Positions 35,015 to 44,090 of a stretch of DNA of 64,000 nt are shown here, in pieces (position 1 is the stretch's first letter; each line of letters opens with the position of its first letter). The stretch comes from Streptomyces sp. NBC_00572 (GTDB lineage: Bacteria; Actinomycetota; Actinomycetes; Streptomycetales; Streptomycetaceae). The position numbers were made by a program, and so were the translations under genes. The notes beneath the pieces are model-generated. The model searched no databases. It was not told where the DNA came from and saw only the letters and a list, made by a program, of their open reading frames with translations. The stretch lies in NCBI RefSeq assembly GCF_026341815.1, contig NZ_JAPENX010000001.1, forward strand, positions 3,534,001 to 3,598,000, written 5' to 3'.

Positions 35015-35647
35015 CTAGTACGCGACGCCCACGCCCTGCTTGACCGTCGTCGGGTCGTCGATCATCGCCAGCATCGCGTGGGCCACGTCCGCGCGGGCCA
35101 GTGAGCGGCCCCGGGGCGGAGTGCCGCCGACGACCGTGCGGTAGCGGCCGGTGACCTGCTTGTCCGTCAGCTTGGGCGGGCGTACGGAGGTCCAGTCCGT
35201 GCTGCTCGCCGCGAGCTCCGACTCCATGACCCGCAGATCGGCGTAGACGTCCTTCAGAACGGCGTTGATGATCGCGAGGACGGCCTTGTCCGCGAGGCCC
35301 TGACCGTCCGGGACCGGGCCGAGCGGGGCCGCGCTCACCACCAGGAGCCGGCGTACCTTCTCCGCCTCCATGGCCGTGAGTACCGAGCGGGTCAGCCGGG
35401 CGGCCACGCCCGCGTCCGCGCGGCTCCGGGCGCCGAGGCCCGAGAGCACCGCGTCCCGGCCGGTGAGTGCTCCGCGCAGGCTCTGCGGGTCGGAGAGGTC
35501 GGCGCGGAGGACCGTCAGCCGTCCGCCGGTGGCCGTGAGCCGCGCCGGGTCCCGTACGACCGCCGTCACCTCGTGGCCCGAGGCCAGGGCCTGGCCGACG
35601 ATCTCCCGGCCGATGCCGCCGGTCGCACCGAAGACTGTGAGCTTCAT
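35015..35647 (-). CDS. NAD(P)-binding SDR-like reductase (NmrA/SDR_a5 type)
   Basis: A 210-residue Rossmann protein: MKLTVFGATGGIGREIVGQAL at the N-terminus (GxxGxxG), LLVVSAAPLGPVPDG after strand four, and STDWTSVRPPKLTDKQVTG, the atypical-SDR substrate segment. ATG 35647 has GGAGGGT upstream; longer in-frame starts would run through the operator. It is divergent from a TetR gene with a long inverted repeat in between, so it is the likely regulated target. The reaction is unknown; related proteins reduce quinones or small ketones. Confidence 0.86.
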   Translation of the reverse strand: MKLTVFGATGGIGREIVGQALASGHEVTAVVRDPARLTATGGRLTVLRADLSDPQSLRGALTGRDAVLSGLGARSRADAGVAARLTRSVLTAMEAEKVRRLLVVSAAPLGPVPDGQGLADKAVLAIINAVLKDVYADLRVMESELAASSTDWTSVRPPKLTDKQVTGRYRTVVGGTPPRGRSLARADVAHAMLAMIDDPTTVKQGVGVAY

Positions 35648-35661
35648 GTCGCACCCTCCAG

Positions 35662-35712
35662 GGGTGGGTAAGTGTTCACTCACCTCTAGGGTGGGTGAAC
35701 ACTTACCCACCC
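35662..35712. promoter_or_regulatory. 51-bp inverted-repeat operator between SDR and TetR genes
   Basis: Two 23-base arms (35662-35684 and 35690-35712) are reverse complements at 22 of 23 positions around TCTAG. Each arm contains GTAAGTGTTCAC (or its complement GTGAACACTTAC), which is itself nearly symmetric. The element could therefore hold two adjacent repressor dimers and cover both divergent promoters. Confidence 0.75.
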
Positions 35713-35734
35713 GTCAAGCGTGGCTGGAGGATGC

Positions 35735-36331
35735 ATGGAACAGAAGCCGACCCGGGTTCGGATCGTGGACGCGGCCCGCGACCTGATGCGGACCGTGGGG
35801 CTCGCGCGCACCACGACCAAGGAGATCGCCAAGGCAGCGGGCTGCTCGGAAGCCGCGCTCTACAAGTACTTCACCAGCAAGGAAGAGCTCTTCCTCGCCG
35901 TACTCAACGAGCGGCTTCCCCAGCTCGGCGGGCTCCTCGGCACACTCGTCGCCGACCCCGGCGGCCGTACCGTCGAGGCGAACCTCACCGAGGTCGCCCG
36001 GCAGGCCGCCCTCTTCTACGAGCAGACCTTCCCGGTCGTCGCCTCCCTCTACGCGGAACCCCAGCTCAAGCAGCGCCACGAGGAGGCCATGCGCACGTAC
36101 GGCATGGGGCCCCACAAGCCCATCGAAGGCCTCGCCGCCTATCTGCGCGCCGAGCAGCGGCACGGCCGCATCGCCGCCGACGCCGATCCGGTGGCCGCCG
36201 CCTCGCTGCTCCTCGGGGCCTGCGCCCAGCGCGCCTTCGCCTGGGAGATGACCCCCGACCGCCGGCCGCCTGACTCCGTCGACGACTTCGCGCGGAGCAT
36301 CGCGCGCACCCTGATGGCAGGGATCGGCTAG
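35735..36331 (+). CDS. TetR-family repressor of the divergent SDR gene
   Basis: A 198-residue regulator. The helix-turn-helix lies at about residues 8-52 (RIVDAARDLMRTVGLARTTT, then IAKAAGCSEAALYKYFTSKEEL). The remainder is a helical ligand-binding domain. ATG 35735 has GGAGG four bases upstream; a GTG at 35720 has none. The start lies only 22 bases from the operator arm, as expected for auto-repression. The stop is nine bases from the convergent adenosine deaminase stop. The inducer is unknown. Confidence 0.87.
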   Translation: MEQKPTRVRIVDAARDLMRTVGLARTTTKEIAKAAGCSEAALYKYFTSKEELFLAVLNERLPQLGGLLGTLVADPGGRTVEANLTEVARQAALFYEQTFPVVASLYAEPQLKQRHEEAMRTYGMGPHKPIEGLAAYLRAEQRHGRIAADADPVAAASLLLGACAQRAFAWEMTPDRRPPDSVDDFARSIARTLMAGIG

Positions 36332-36340
36332 CCCCTGGGA

Positions 36341-37363
36341 TCAGACGGCGATCCAGTCGTCGATCCCCGCGAGCAGCTTCGCCCGGACGTCCTCCGGGGC
36401 CGCCGAGCCCCGCACCGACTGCCGGGCCAGCTCCGCCAGTTCCGCGTCCGTGAAGCCGTGGTGCTTGCGGGCGATCTCGTACTGCGCCGCGAGCCGGGAG
36501 CCGAAGAGCAGCGGGTCGTCCGCGCCGAGTGCCATCGGCACCCCCGCCTCGAAGAGCGTCCGCAGCGGCACGTCCTCGTGCTTCTCGTACACCCCGAGGG
36601 CCACGTTGGACGCCGGGCAGACCTCGCAGGTCACCCCGCGCTCCGCGAGCTTCCGCAGCAGTCGCGGATCCTCCGCCGACCGCACCCCGTGGCCGACCCG
36701 CGCCGCCCGCAGATCGTCCAGGCAGTCCCGTACGGACGCCGGCCCCGTCAGCTCGCCCCCGTGCGGGGCCGCGAGCAGACCGCCCTCGCGCGCGATGGCG
36801 AAAGCGCGGTCGAAGTCCCGGGCCAGGCCCCGCCGCTCGTCGTTCGAGAGCCCGAAGCCGACCACGCCCCGGTCCGCGAACCGCACCGCGAGCCGGGCGA
36901 GCGTCCGCGCCTCCAGGGGGTGCTTCATCCGGTTCGCCGCGACGAGCACCCGCATCCCGAGCCCGGTCTCCCGCGAGGCCGCGTCGACCGCGTCCAGGAT
37001 GATCTCCAGGGCCGGGATGAGCCCGCCGAGGTGCGGGGCGTACGAGGTGGGGTCGACCTGGATCTCCAGCCACCCCGAGCCGTCCTTCACATCCTCCTGG
37101 GCGGCCTCGCGGACGAGCCGCTGGATGTCCTCGGGGGAGCGCAGGCAGGAGCGGGCGATGTCGTACAGCCGCTGGAAGCGGAACCAGCCGCGCTCGTCGG
37201 TGGCCCGCAGCTTCGGAGGCGTACCGCTGCTCAGCGCCTCGGGAAGGTGCACGCCGTACTTGTCGGCCAGCTCGATGAGGGTGGTGGGCCGCATCGAACC
37301 GGTGAAGTGCAGGTGCAGATGGGCCTTGGGCAGTGTGGTGAGGTCGCGGTAAAGGTGCTCCAT
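36341..37363 (-). CDS. add: Adenosine deaminase
   Basis: A 340-residue zinc hydrolase that converts (deoxy)adenosine to (deoxy)inosine in purine salvage. Zinc and catalytic motifs are HLHLHFTGS near residue 17, APHGGE with the histidine ligand and catalytic glutamate, RVGHGVR, and LGADDPLLFG with the catalytic aspartates. ATG 37363 is the family start; a longer in-frame opening adds 12 residues. Only a weak ribosome site (AGGAT) is visible. The gene converges on the TetR gene. The position after aspC is not an obvious pathway link. Confidence 0.92.
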   Translation of the reverse strand: MEHLYRDLTTLPKAHLHLHFTGSMRPTTLIELADKYGVHLPEALSSGTPPKLRATDERGWFRFQRLYDIARSCLRSPEDIQRLVREAAQEDVKDGSGWLEIQVDPTSYAPHLGGLIPALEIILDAVDAASRETGLGMRVLVAANRMKHPLEARTLARLAVRFADRGVVGFGLSNDERRGLARDFDRAFAIAREGGLLAAPHGGELTGPASVRDCLDDLRAARVGHGVRSAEDPRLLRKLAERGVTCEVCPASNVALGVYEKHEDVPLRTLFEAGVPMALGADDPLLFGSRLAAQYEIARKHHGFTDAELAELARQSVRGSAAPEDVRAKLLAGIDDWIAV

Positions 37364-37432
37364 TGGCTGATCCTGCCGCACCCGAATGGACGAACACACC
37401 CCGTTTCCCCGATCGGGACCTTGCTAGAACGC

Positions 37433-37497
37433 AAAAACGGGCCCCCGGCTCCGAAGAGCCAGGGACCCGTCACCCACCTGGGAACGTCACCAGGTGG
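37433..37497 (-). terminator. Double terminator downstream of aspC
   Basis: Read on the minus strand, the first hairpin is CCACCTGG / CCAGGTGG (37474-37497), 13 bases past the stop. The second is a 15-bp stem with a TTCG loop (37437-37470) whose outer end runs into five T residues (complement of 37433-37437), a classic intrinsic terminator. Confidence 0.82.
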
Positions 37498-37509
37498 TTC
37501 GATCACTGA

Positions 37510-38736
37510 TCAGTCGGTCGCCTCGGCGAGAAGCTTCTGGAGGCGGGACACGCCCTCCACCAGATCCTCGTCACCCAGCGCGTACGACAGACGCAGGTAG
37601 CCCGGCGTGCCGAAGGCCTCGCCCGGGACGACCGCGACCTCGGCCTCGTCCAGGATCAGGGCGGCCAGCTCGACCGAGGTCTGCGGGCGCTTGCCGCGGA
37701 TCTCCTTGCCGAGCAGCTCCTTCACCGAGGGGTACACGTAGAACGCGCCCTCCGGGTTCGGGCAGAGGACGCCCTCGATCTCGTTGAGCATCCGCACGAT
37801 CGTCTGGCGGCGCCGGTCGAAGGCGCGACCCATCTCCGCGACGGCGTCCAGGTTGCCCGAGACGGCGGCGAGGGCGGCGATCTGCGCGACGTTGCTCACG
37901 TTGGACGTGGCGTGCGACTGCAGGTTCGTCGCGGCCTTCACGACGTCCTTCGGGCCGATGATCCATCCCACGCGCCAGCCGGTCATCGCGTACGTCTTGG
38001 CCACACCGTTGACCACGATGCACTTGTCGCGCAGCTCCGGCATGACCGCCGGGAGCGAGACCGCGGAAGCGCCGCCGTAGACCAGGTGCTCGTAGATCTC
38101 GTCCGTCAGGACCCACAGACCGTGCTCGACGGCCCAGCGGCCGATGGCCTCGGTCTCGGCCTCGCTGTAGACGGCGCCGGTCGGGTTGGACGGCGAGACG
38201 AAGAGGACGACCTTGGTCTTCTCCGTGCGGGCAGCCTCCAGCTGCTCCACCGAGACCCGGTAGTCGGTGGTCTCGTCGGCCACGACCTCCACCGGGACAC
38301 CGCCCGCGAGGCGGATCGACTCGGGGTACGTCGTCCAGTACGGCGCCGGGACGATGACCTCGTCGCCCGGGTCGAGGATCGCGGCGAACGCCTCGTAGAT
38401 CGCCTGCTTGCCGCCGTTGGTCACCAGGACCTGGGAGGCGTCGACCTCGTAGCCGGAGTCGCGCAGCGTCTTGGCGGCGATGGCGGCCTTCAGCTCGGGC
38501 AGACCCCCGGCCGGCGTGTAGCGGTGGTACTTCGGGTTCTTGCAGGCCTCGACGGCCGCGTCGACGATGTAGTCCGGGGTCGGGAAGTCGGGCTCACCCG
38601 CGCCGAAACCGATCACCGGGCGCCCGGCGGCCTTGAGAGCCTTGGCCTTGGCGTCGACGGCGAGGGTGGCGGACTCGGAGATCGCACCGATCCGGGCGGA
38701 GACCCGACGCTCGGTGGGAGGGGTAGCAGCGCTCAT
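37510..38736 (-). CDS. aspC: Aspartate aminotransferase (class I, PLP)
   Basis: A 408-residue fold-type I aminotransferase that interconverts aspartate/2-oxoglutarate and oxaloacetate/glutamate. Features are [14 protein letters not shown] near the start, [13 protein letters not shown], the cofactor segment [22 protein letters not shown], and the Schiff-base lysine in [17 protein letters not shown]. The subgroup resembles the thermophile-type (Ib) enzymes, which can also accept prephenate in some bacteria. ATG 38736 ([11 protein letters not shown]) is preferred; ATG 38745 is three codons upstream and possible. Confidence 0.9.
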   Translation of the reverse strand: MSAATPPTERRVSARIGAISESATLAVDAKAKALKAAGRPVIGFGAGEPDFPTPDYIVDAAVEACKNPKYHRYTPAGGLPELKAAIAAKTLRDSGYEVDASQVLVTNGGKQAIYEAFAAILDPGDEVIVPAPYWTTYPESIRLAGGVPVEVVADETTDYRVSVEQLEAARTEKTKVVLFVSPSNPTGAVYSEAETEAIGRWAVEHGLWVLTDEIYEHLVYGGASAVSLPAVMPELRDKCIVVNGVAKTYAMTGWRVGWIIGPKDVVKAATNLQSHATSNVSNVAQIAALAAVSGNLDAVAEMGRAFDRRRQTIVRMLNEIEGVLCPNPEGAFYVYPSVKELLGKEIRGKRPQTSVELAALILDEAEVAVVPGEAFGTPGYLRLSYALGDEDLVEGVSRLQKLLAEATD

Positions 38737-38943
38737 GCGGCCCATCGTCCCAGACCGCTTCAAGGCCCGGCACTCAGGTTTCACGGACCGGACAGGAACG
38801 GTCATTACCGGTCGTACGCGCGTCCGACGGCAGGTCGGTCGTGGTTTCTGTTCGACGCGGGGCCCCCTGACCACGTATGCTCACTCCTCGTTGGCCCGCA
38901 CCGACCACATCTCACGATGCGGTACGTTGAGGGACACCAACAA

Positions 38944-39016
38944 AGGGTCGTAGCTCAATTGGTAGAGCACCGGTCTCCAAAACCGGCGGTTGGGGGTTCA
39001 AGTCCCTCCGGCCCTG
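38944..39016 (+). tRNA. tRNA-Trp (anticodon CCA)
   Basis: 73 bases; acceptor AGGGTCG / CGGCCCT with discriminator G, anticodon stem CCGGT / ACCGG with loop CTCCAAA, T arm GGGGGTTCAAGTCCCTC. CCA is not encoded. It sits just before secE, as in mycobacteria. Confidence 0.95.
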
Positions 39017-39119
39017 CTACACACACCGCCAGGTGTTGTGCGCATGTACGTACTTCATTGCACCGCCGTGCGGCTCCACCCGGGCGCGGCACGGCCGACC
39101 CGGAATCAGGTGAGAGATC

Positions 39120-39407
39120 GTGACGGACGCCGTAGGCTCCATCGACATGCCTGATGCCGATGACGAGGCCGCAGAGTCGAAGAAGAAGTCCCGCAAGGGC
39201 GGCAAGCGCGGCAAGAAGGGCCCCCTGGGCCGTCTCGCGCTCTTCTACCGACAGATCGTCGCAGAGCTCCGCAAGGTCGTCTGGCCCACGCGCAGCCAGC
39301 TTTCGACGTACACCACCGTGGTGATTGTCTTCGTCGTCATCATGATCGGCCTTGTCACCGTGATTGACTATGGCTTCCAGGAAGCAGTCAAGTACGTCTT
39401 CGGCTGA
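39120..39407 (+). CDS. secE: Preprotein translocase subunit SecE
   Basis: A 95-residue single-span translocon subunit that clamps SecY. A charged lysine-rich N-terminus (residues 20-35) precedes the conserved amphipathic segment [20 protein letters not shown] and one membrane helix [23 protein letters not shown] 39120 follows GTGAGAG. The gene is 44 bases upstream of nusG, the usual order. Confidence 0.94.
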   Translation: MTDAVGSIDMPDADDEAAESKKKSRKGGKRGKKGPLGRLALFYRQIVAELRKVVWPTRSQLSTYTTVVIVFVVIMIGLVTVIDYGFQEAVKYVFG

Positions 39408-39451
39408 CTTTTTGTTCCACCCCATCTGTATCGCAGGAAGAAGCAGCCACC

Positions 39452-40405
39452 GTGTCTGACGCGAACCTGAACGACGCCTTCGAGTCCGAGTCCGTCGAGG
39501 ACGAGCTGGACATCGTCGAGGCCGCCGACGAGGACCAGGCAGACGCTGCTGACGACGTTGCCGGCGAGGCCGCCGAGGAAGCCGCTCTCCAGGTCGAGGA
39601 CGAGGACCAGGACGAGTCGGCGACCGACGAGGACGACGACTCCTCCGACGAGGACGCCTCCGAGGACGACGACGACTCCTCCGACGAGGACGCCTCCGAG
39701 GAGGACGAGGACGAGACCGTCGTCGAGGCCGAGGACGACGAGGACACCGAGGAAGAGACCGACGAGGAGGCCGAGCCGGCCGCCCCGGTCGACCCGGTCG
39801 CCGCGCTCCGCGAGGAGCTGCGCACCCTCCCCGGCGAGTGGTACGTCATCCACACCTACGCGGGCTACGAGAAGCGCGTGAAGGCCAACCTCGAACAGCG
39901 TGCCGTCTCGCTCAACGTCGAGGACTTCATCTACCAGGCCGAGGTCCCCGAGGAAGAGATCGTCCAGATCAAGGGCGGCGAGCGGAAGAACGTCAAGCAG
40001 AACAAGCTTCCCGGCTACGTTCTCGTCCGCATGGACCTGACGAACGAGTCCTGGGGCGTCGTCCGCAACACCCCCGGTGTCACCGGCTTCGTGGGCAACG
40101 CCTACGACCCCTACCCGCTGACCCTGGACGAGATCGTCAAGATGCTCGCCCCGGAGGCCGAGGAGAAGGCCGCCCGCGAGGCCGCCGAGGCCGAGGGCAA
40201 GCCGGCTCCGGCCCGCAAGCTGGAGGTCCAGGTCCTCGACTTCGAGGTCGGCGACTCGGTCACCGTCACCGACGGCCCCTTCGCCACGCTCCAGGCGACC
40301 ATCAACGAGATCAACCCCGACTCGAAGAAGGTCAAGGGCCTCGTCGAGATCTTCGGTCGCGAGACCCCGGTCGAGCTCAGCTTCGACCAGATTCAGAAGA
40401 ACTGA
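39452..40405 (+). CDS. nusG: Transcription elongation/termination factor NusG with long acidic N-terminus
   Basis: A 317-residue elongation factor. The NGN domain (about 125-240) starts [20 protein letters not shown] and includes [16 protein letters not shown]. The KOW domain is near the C-terminus ([20 protein letters not shown]). Residues 1-120 are an extremely acidic, serine-containing extension with a duplicated [10 protein letters not shown] block, absent from E. coli NusG. An alanine/glutamate-rich insert separates NGN and KOW. It is transcribed with secE and ends in an intrinsic terminator-like hairpin. Confidence 0.95.
   Translation: MSDANLNDAFESESVEDELDIVEAADEDQADAADDVAGEAAEEAALQVEDEDQDESATDEDDDSSDEDASEDDDDSSDEDASEEDEDETVVEAEDDEDTEEETDEEAEPAAPVDPVAALREELRTLPGEWYVIHTYAGYEKRVKANLEQRAVSLNVEDFIYQAEVPEEEIVQIKGGERKNVKQNKLPGYVLVRMDLTNESWGVVRNTPGVTGFVGNAYDPYPLTLDEIVKMLAPEAEEKAAREAAEAEGKPAPARKLEVQVLDFEVGDSVTVTDGPFATLQATINEINPDSKKVKGLVEIFGRETPVELSFDQIQKN
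39632..39700 (+). repeat. Tandem repeat in nusG encoding acidic blocks
   Basis: Two identical 33-base units (39632-39664 and 39668-39700; period 36) encode [11 protein letters not shown] twice. Identical copies imply recent duplication or slippage and a length-variable region. Confidence 0.8.
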
Positions 40406-40422
40406 TCTCATAAGTTTCCGAC

Positions 40423-40467
40423 CAGGTCAGAGTGGCTCTCGCAGCTGCTCTGACCTGCTCGGTTTTT
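40423..40467 (+). terminator. Terminator/attenuator between nusG and rplK
   Basis: CAGGTCAGAG (40423-40432) pairs exactly with CTCTGACCTG (40448-40457), then CTCGG and five T. A weak promoter (TTGGCC at 40466-40471, 16 bases, TATCGT at 40488-40493) directly after it could start the rplKA transcript. Confidence 0.65.
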
Positions 40468-40563
40468 GGCCGCAGCGCTATACCCGTTATCGTGGTGCGG
40501 TATGCCTGCATCCGGATGACCGGATGGCGGGCTGAACACTCTCACTAGGACCCGGAGAGAGCA

Positions 40564-40998
40564 ATGCCTCCCAAGAAGAAGAAGGTCACGGGGCTTATCA
40601 AGCTCCAGATCAACGCTGGTGCGGCCAACCCGGCCCCGCCGGTCGGTCCCGCGCTGGGCCAGCACGGCGTCAACATCATGGAGTTCTGCAAGGCCTACAA
40701 CGCCGCGACCGAGTCGCAGCGTGGCATGGTCGTGCCGGTGGAGATCACGGTCTACGACGACCGCTCCTTCACCTTCGTCACGAAGACTCCGCCGGCCGCC
40801 AGGCTGATCCTCAAGGCCGCTGGTGTGGACAAGGGCTCCGGCGAGCCGCACAAGACCAAGGTCGCCAAGCTCACGGCTGCCCAGGTCCGCGAGATCGCCA
40901 CGGTCAAGCTCCCCGACCTGAACGCCAACGACCTGGACGCCGCGTCCAAGATCATCGCTGGCACCGCCCGTTCCATGGGCATCACGGTCGAGGGCTGA
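40564..40998 (+). CDS. rplK: Ribosomal protein L11
   Basis: A 144-residue protein of the GTPase-associated centre and thiostrepton/RelA-response site. It opens with [20 protein letters not shown], whose proline-rich [21 protein letters not shown] loop is the thiopeptide-binding region, and ends with [22 protein letters not shown] 40564 has GGAGAGAG upstream. It is the first gene of the rplK-rplA pair. No unusual residues are seen. Confidence 0.97.
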
Positions 40999-41076
40999 TC
41001 AGCCCCCTCGTGACCTAGTGGTAGGGCCAGCGCCGGCCCGCACCACGACTCCACACCTGAACCAACAGGAGAAGCA

Positions 41077-41799
41077 GTGAAGCGCAGCAAGACCCTCCGC
41101 GCAGCGGACGCCAAGATCGACAGCGAGAAGCTCTACGCTCCTCTCGAGGCCGTCCGTCTCGCCAAGGACACCTCCAGCACGAAGTTCGACGGCACCGTCG
41201 AGGTCGCCTTCCGCCTGGGCGTCGACCCGCGCAAGGCCGACCAGATGGTCCGCGGCACCGTGAACCTCCCGCACGGCACCGGCAAGACCGCCCGGGTCCT
41301 GGTCTTCGCGACCGGTGACCGTGCCGAGGCCGCGATCGCCGCTGGCGCCGACATCGTCGGTTCCGACGAGCTCATCGACGAGATCTCCAAGGGCAACCGC
41401 CTGAACGAGTTCGACGCCGTTGTCGCCACCCCGGACCTCATGGGCAAGGTCGGCCGCCTCGGCCGCGTCCTCGGCCCGCGTGGTCTCATGCCGAACCCCA
41501 AGGTCGGCACCGTCACCCCCGATGTCGCCAAGGCTGTCAACGAGATCAAGGGCGGCAAGATCGAGTTCCGCGTCGACAAGCACTCGAACCTGCACTTCAT
41601 CATCGGCAAGGTCTCCTTCGACGAGACGAAGCTGGTCGAGAACTACGCCGCGGCCCTGGACGAGATCCTCCGTCTGAAGCCGTCCGCCGCGAAGGGTCGC
41701 TACATCAAGAAGGCGACCATCACGACGACGATGGGCCCCGGCATCCCGCTGGACTCGAACCGCACCCGCAACCTGCTCGTCGAGGACGAGACGGTCTGA
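41077..41799 (+). CDS. rplA: Ribosomal protein L1
   Basis: A 240-residue L1-stalk protein that also represses translation of its own operon in many bacteria. The signature [22 protein letters not shown] is near residue 120, and [18 protein letters not shown] and [13 protein letters not shown] follow. GTG 41077 has AGGAGAAG upstream. A very strong UUCG-loop terminator lies 25 bases after the stop, ending the secE-nusG-rplKA group. Confidence 0.97.
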   Translation: MKRSKTLRAADAKIDSEKLYAPLEAVRLAKDTSSTKFDGTVEVAFRLGVDPRKADQMVRGTVNLPHGTGKTARVLVFATGDRAEAAIAAGADIVGSDELIDEISKGNRLNEFDAVVATPDLMGKVGRLGRVLGPRGLMPNPKVGTVTPDVAKAVNEIKGGKIEFRVDKHSNLHFIIGKVSFDETKLVENYAAALDEILRLKPSAAKGRYIKKATITTTMGPGIPLDSNRTRNLLVEDETV

Positions 41800-41824
41800 G
41801 CCCCACAGGCTCACTGAGCGGTCG

Positions 41825-41865
41825 GCCGGCCCCGCACCTCTTCGGAGGTGCGGGGCCGGCTTTTT
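41825..41865 (+). terminator. Intrinsic terminator of rplKA
   Basis: A perfect 16-bp stem, GCCGGCCCCGCACCTC with GAGGTGCGGGGCCGGC, closed by TTCG and followed by five T (41861-41865). Confidence 0.92.
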
Positions 41866-41912
41866 GTTACGGTCCGGGAGACGTACGACGTTGATCAAGG
41901 AGTGGAACACGT

Positions 41913-42734
41913 ATGGGCAGCTCCGCAGGGAAGCGCGTGGCCTTCGCACTGGCGGCCGTGGTCGTCGTGGCGGGCGTCTCGGGGTGTGAGGACGGCGACG
42001 GCGGTACGAAGCCGGCGGGGGCGTCCGCCGGGCCGGCGACCCAGAGCCGGGAGGAGGCCGTGAAGGCCGTCCGGGCCGCGTACACCAAGACCGCGGAGGC
42101 CAAGAGCGCCAAGGTCGAGATGCGCGTCGTCGTCAGCGGTGACCAGGGCGGTAGCAGCACGTTCACCGGCGTCCAGGGATGGAGCCCCTCGGTCGCGGAC
42201 CTGAAGGTCACCGATTCGACGTACCTGGAGGGCATTCCCGGCGCCCCCGTGGAGACGCGCATGCTCACGGCCGGCGGCGCCACCTACATGGACGTGGGCG
42301 CCGAGCAGGCCGCTCAGACGGGCGGCAAGCGCTGGATGAAGGTCGAGGCCGAGGGCGCCGCCGGTGGCGACGAGCTGCTGACGCAGCTGACCGCGGGCCT
42401 GAGCAGCGTGAACCAGGACCCGGCTCAGGAGCTCGGCCTCCTAGCCGGGTCGTCGACGGTGAAGCACCTCGGCCCGGCGAAGGGCGGCGACGTCACGGGA
42501 CAGAGGTACGAGGGCGCGCTCTCCGGGGGCAAGCACGTGGAGGTCTGGATCGGCACGGACGGCTATCCGGTGCGGATGATCGTCGAGACGACGGCCGGCG
42601 GGTCGTCGACGAAGCTCACCACGAACTACCGCGACTACGGCGCCAAGGCCGCCGTGCAGGCCCCGCCCGCCGACGAGACCTTCGGCTTCATGGAACTGCT
42701 GAAGAAGATCGGTCAAGGTCTCGGACAGGGCTGA
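41913..42734 (+). CDS. Secreted lipoprotein of unknown function
   Basis: A 273-residue lipoprotein: basic start GSSAGKRV, hydrophobic core, and lipobox VSGC with the lipid-anchored cysteine at residue 25. The mature part begins with a disordered glycine/serine/alanine stretch and continues as a domain resembling the LppX/LprG-type antiparallel sheet ([55 protein letters not shown]). The ATG at 41913 has AAGGAG upstream. Its place between rplA and rplJ is a Streptomyces peculiarity. Lipid or hydrophobic ligand carriage is plausible but unproven. Confidence 0.86.
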   Translation: MGSSAGKRVAFALAAVVVVAGVSGCEDGDGGTKPAGASAGPATQSREEAVKAVRAAYTKTAEAKSAKVEMRVVVSGDQGGSSTFTGVQGWSPSVADLKVTDSTYLEGIPGAPVETRMLTAGGATYMDVGAEQAAQTGGKRWMKVEAEGAAGGDELLTQLTAGLSSVNQDPAQELGLLAGSSTVKHLGPAKGGDVTGQRYEGALSGGKHVEVWIGTDGYPVRMIVETTAGGSSTKLTTNYRDYGAKAAVQAPPADETFGFMELLKKIGQGLGQG

Positions 42735-42735
42735 T

Positions 42736-42765
42736 TTGCCCCGGGCCGACCCGGTCGCGTACTCT
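42736..42765 (+). promoter_or_regulatory. Candidate promoter of rplJL
   Basis: TTGCCC (42736-42741), 18 bases, TACTCT (42760-42765), just after the lipoprotein stop. Transcription would start near 42772, directly before the conserved leader. Confidence 0.5.
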
Positions 42766-42771
42766 TCCGAG

Positions 42772-42982
42772 GAAGCCAAAGACCGCTGGTCGTCACTGTG
42801 CCGTCAAGGTGTGGTGGCCGAAGGATTCGCTGAGACGCGAACGACCCGCGCAGGTGATTGTGGATGAGTTCCCGGATCCTCGTGATGCGGTTGAGCTGAG
42901 CCCCGAGCGCCTGCGCCGGGGCGTTTTGTTTTGTCAGCCCCTTCTGAGCGGTCCTCATCACCCGGAAGGAGGCCGACGCTCT
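42772..42982 (+). ncRNA. rplJ leader (L10 leader) with internal attenuator
   Basis: About 210 bases upstream of rplJ contain AAAGACCGCTGGTCGTC, the conserved opening of the L10-binding leader, and other paired segments. In other bacteria L10(L12)4 binds such a leader to repress rplJL. Near its end a hairpin with arms GCCCC / GGGGC and an inner GCGC / GCGC (42900-42922) is followed by GTTTTGTTTTGT, which looks like an intrinsic terminator positioned to act as an attenuator. The exact 5' end is inferred. Confidence 0.65.
42900..42934 (+). terminator. Attenuator-like terminator in the rplJ leader
   Basis: The hairpin 42900-42922 (GCCCC-GA-GCGC loop GCGC-C-GGGGC) is followed by a T-rich run (42924-42933), 49 bases before rplJ. 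Either the leader is regulated by premature termination or read-through is constitutive. Confidence 0.6.
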
Positions 42983-43510
42983 ATGGCAAGGCCCGACAAG
43001 GCTGCCGCGGTAGCCGAGCTTGAGGACCAGTTCCGCAGCTCGAACGCCGCCGTGCTGACCGAGTACCGGGGTCTCACCGTTGCGCAGCTCAAGACGCTGC
43101 GTCGTTCGCTCGGTGAGAACGCCCAGTACGCCGTGGTGAAGAACACGCTGACCAAGATTGCGGCCAACCAGGCCGGGATCACCGCGCTGGACGAGCACTT
43201 CGCTGGTCCGACCGCGGTCGCCTTCATCACCGGTGACCCGGTGGAGTCGGCGAAGAGCCTGCGTGACTTCGCCAAGGACAACCCGAACCTCATCATCAAG
43301 GGCGGTGTCCTTGATGGTAAGGCGCTCTCCGCCGATGAGATCAAGAAGCTCGCGGACCTCGAGTCCCGCGAGGTTCTGCTCAGCAAGCTGGCCGGCGCGT
43401 TCAAGGGCAAGCAGTCTCAGGCTGCCTCGCTCTTCCAGGCGCTGCCGTCGAAGTTCGTCCGCACCGCGGAGGCGCTTCGCGTCAAGCTCGCCGAGGGCGG
43501 TGCCGAGTAA
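42983..43510 (+). CDS. rplJ: Ribosomal protein L10
   Basis: A 175-residue stalk-base protein that binds rRNA and carries L7/L12 dimers. It starts [20 protein letters not shown] with the typical [17 protein letters not shown] and [12 protein letters not shown], and the C-terminal helix that anchors L12 is [20 protein letters not shown] 42983 follows GAAGGAGG at 9-10 bases. Co-transcribed with rplL, 109 bases downstream, with two small hairpins between them. Confidence 0.97.
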   Translation: MARPDKAAAVAELEDQFRSSNAAVLTEYRGLTVAQLKTLRRSLGENAQYAVVKNTLTKIAANQAGITALDEHFAGPTAVAFITGDPVESAKSLRDFAKDNPNLIIKGGVLDGKALSADEIKKLADLESREVLLSKLAGAFKGKQSQAASLFQALPSKFVRTAEALRVKLAEGGAE

Positions 43511-43528
43511 CTCGGCTCGCGTCATGAT

Positions 43529-43571
43529 CTGTGCCGCCTAGGCACAGGTCGTAGCGGGCCGTAACGCCCGC
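43529..43571 (+). repeat. Two small hairpins between rplJ and rplL
   Basis: CTGTGCC / GGCACAG (43529-43547, loop GCCTA) and CGGGC / GCCCG (43555-43570). They lie in the intercistronic gap and may tune the higher expression of rplL by RNA processing or stability. Confidence 0.45.
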
Positions 43572-43619
43572 CTCTCTATACATCCGGCACTTGCCGAATT
43601 AGTGGAAGGATCGCCCATC

Positions 43620-44000
43620 ATGGCGAAGCTCTCTCAGGACGACCTCCTCGCCCAGTTCGAGGAGATGACCCTCATCGAGCTCTCCGAGTTCGTGAAGGCG
43701 TTCGAGGACAAGTTCGACGTCACCGCCGCCGCGGCCGTCGCCGTTGCCGGCCCGGGTGCCCCCGTCGCCGCCGAGGCCGAGGCCGAGCAGGACGAGTTCG
43801 ACGTCATCCTCGAGGGTGCCGGCGACAAGAAGATCCAGGTCATCAAGGTCGTGCGCGAGCTCACCTCCCTGGGCCTCAAGGAGGCCAAGGACCTCGTCGA
43901 CGGCACCCCGAAGCCGGTCCTCGAGAAGGTCGCGAAGGAGGCCGCCGAGAAGGCTGCCGAGTCCCTCAAGGCCGCCGGCGCCTCCGTCACGGTCAAGTAA
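43620..44000 (+). CDS. rplL: Ribosomal protein L7/L12
   Basis: A 126-residue acidic stalk protein present in several copies per ribosome. The N-terminal dimer domain [20 protein letters not shown] leads through an alanine-rich hinge ([17 protein letters not shown]) to the factor-binding domain with [20 protein letters not shown] and [17 protein letters not shown] 43620 follows GGAAGGA; an upstream in-frame start at 43602 is not used by the family. Confidence 0.97.
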   Translation: MAKLSQDDLLAQFEEMTLIELSEFVKAFEDKFDVTAAAAVAVAGPGAPVAAEAEAEQDEFDVILEGAGDKKIQVIKVVRELTSLGLKEAKDLVDGTPKPVLEKVAKEAAEKAAESLKAAGASVTVK

Positions 44001-44052
44001 GACCGTTTCGAGTCGCTGAAGCTGACTCCTGCCCCCGTGTAACGCGAGGGCA

Positions 44053-44090
44053 CCGAAAGGCGATCACCCTTCTGGGTGGTCGCCTTTCGG
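44053..44090 (+). terminator. Terminator-like hairpin after rplL
   Basis: CCGAAAGGCGATCACCC and GGGTGGTCGCCTTTCGG form a 17-bp stem with one G-U pair and loop TTCT. There is no clear T-run. A related hairpin follows rpoC (52052-52090). Confidence 0.7.
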
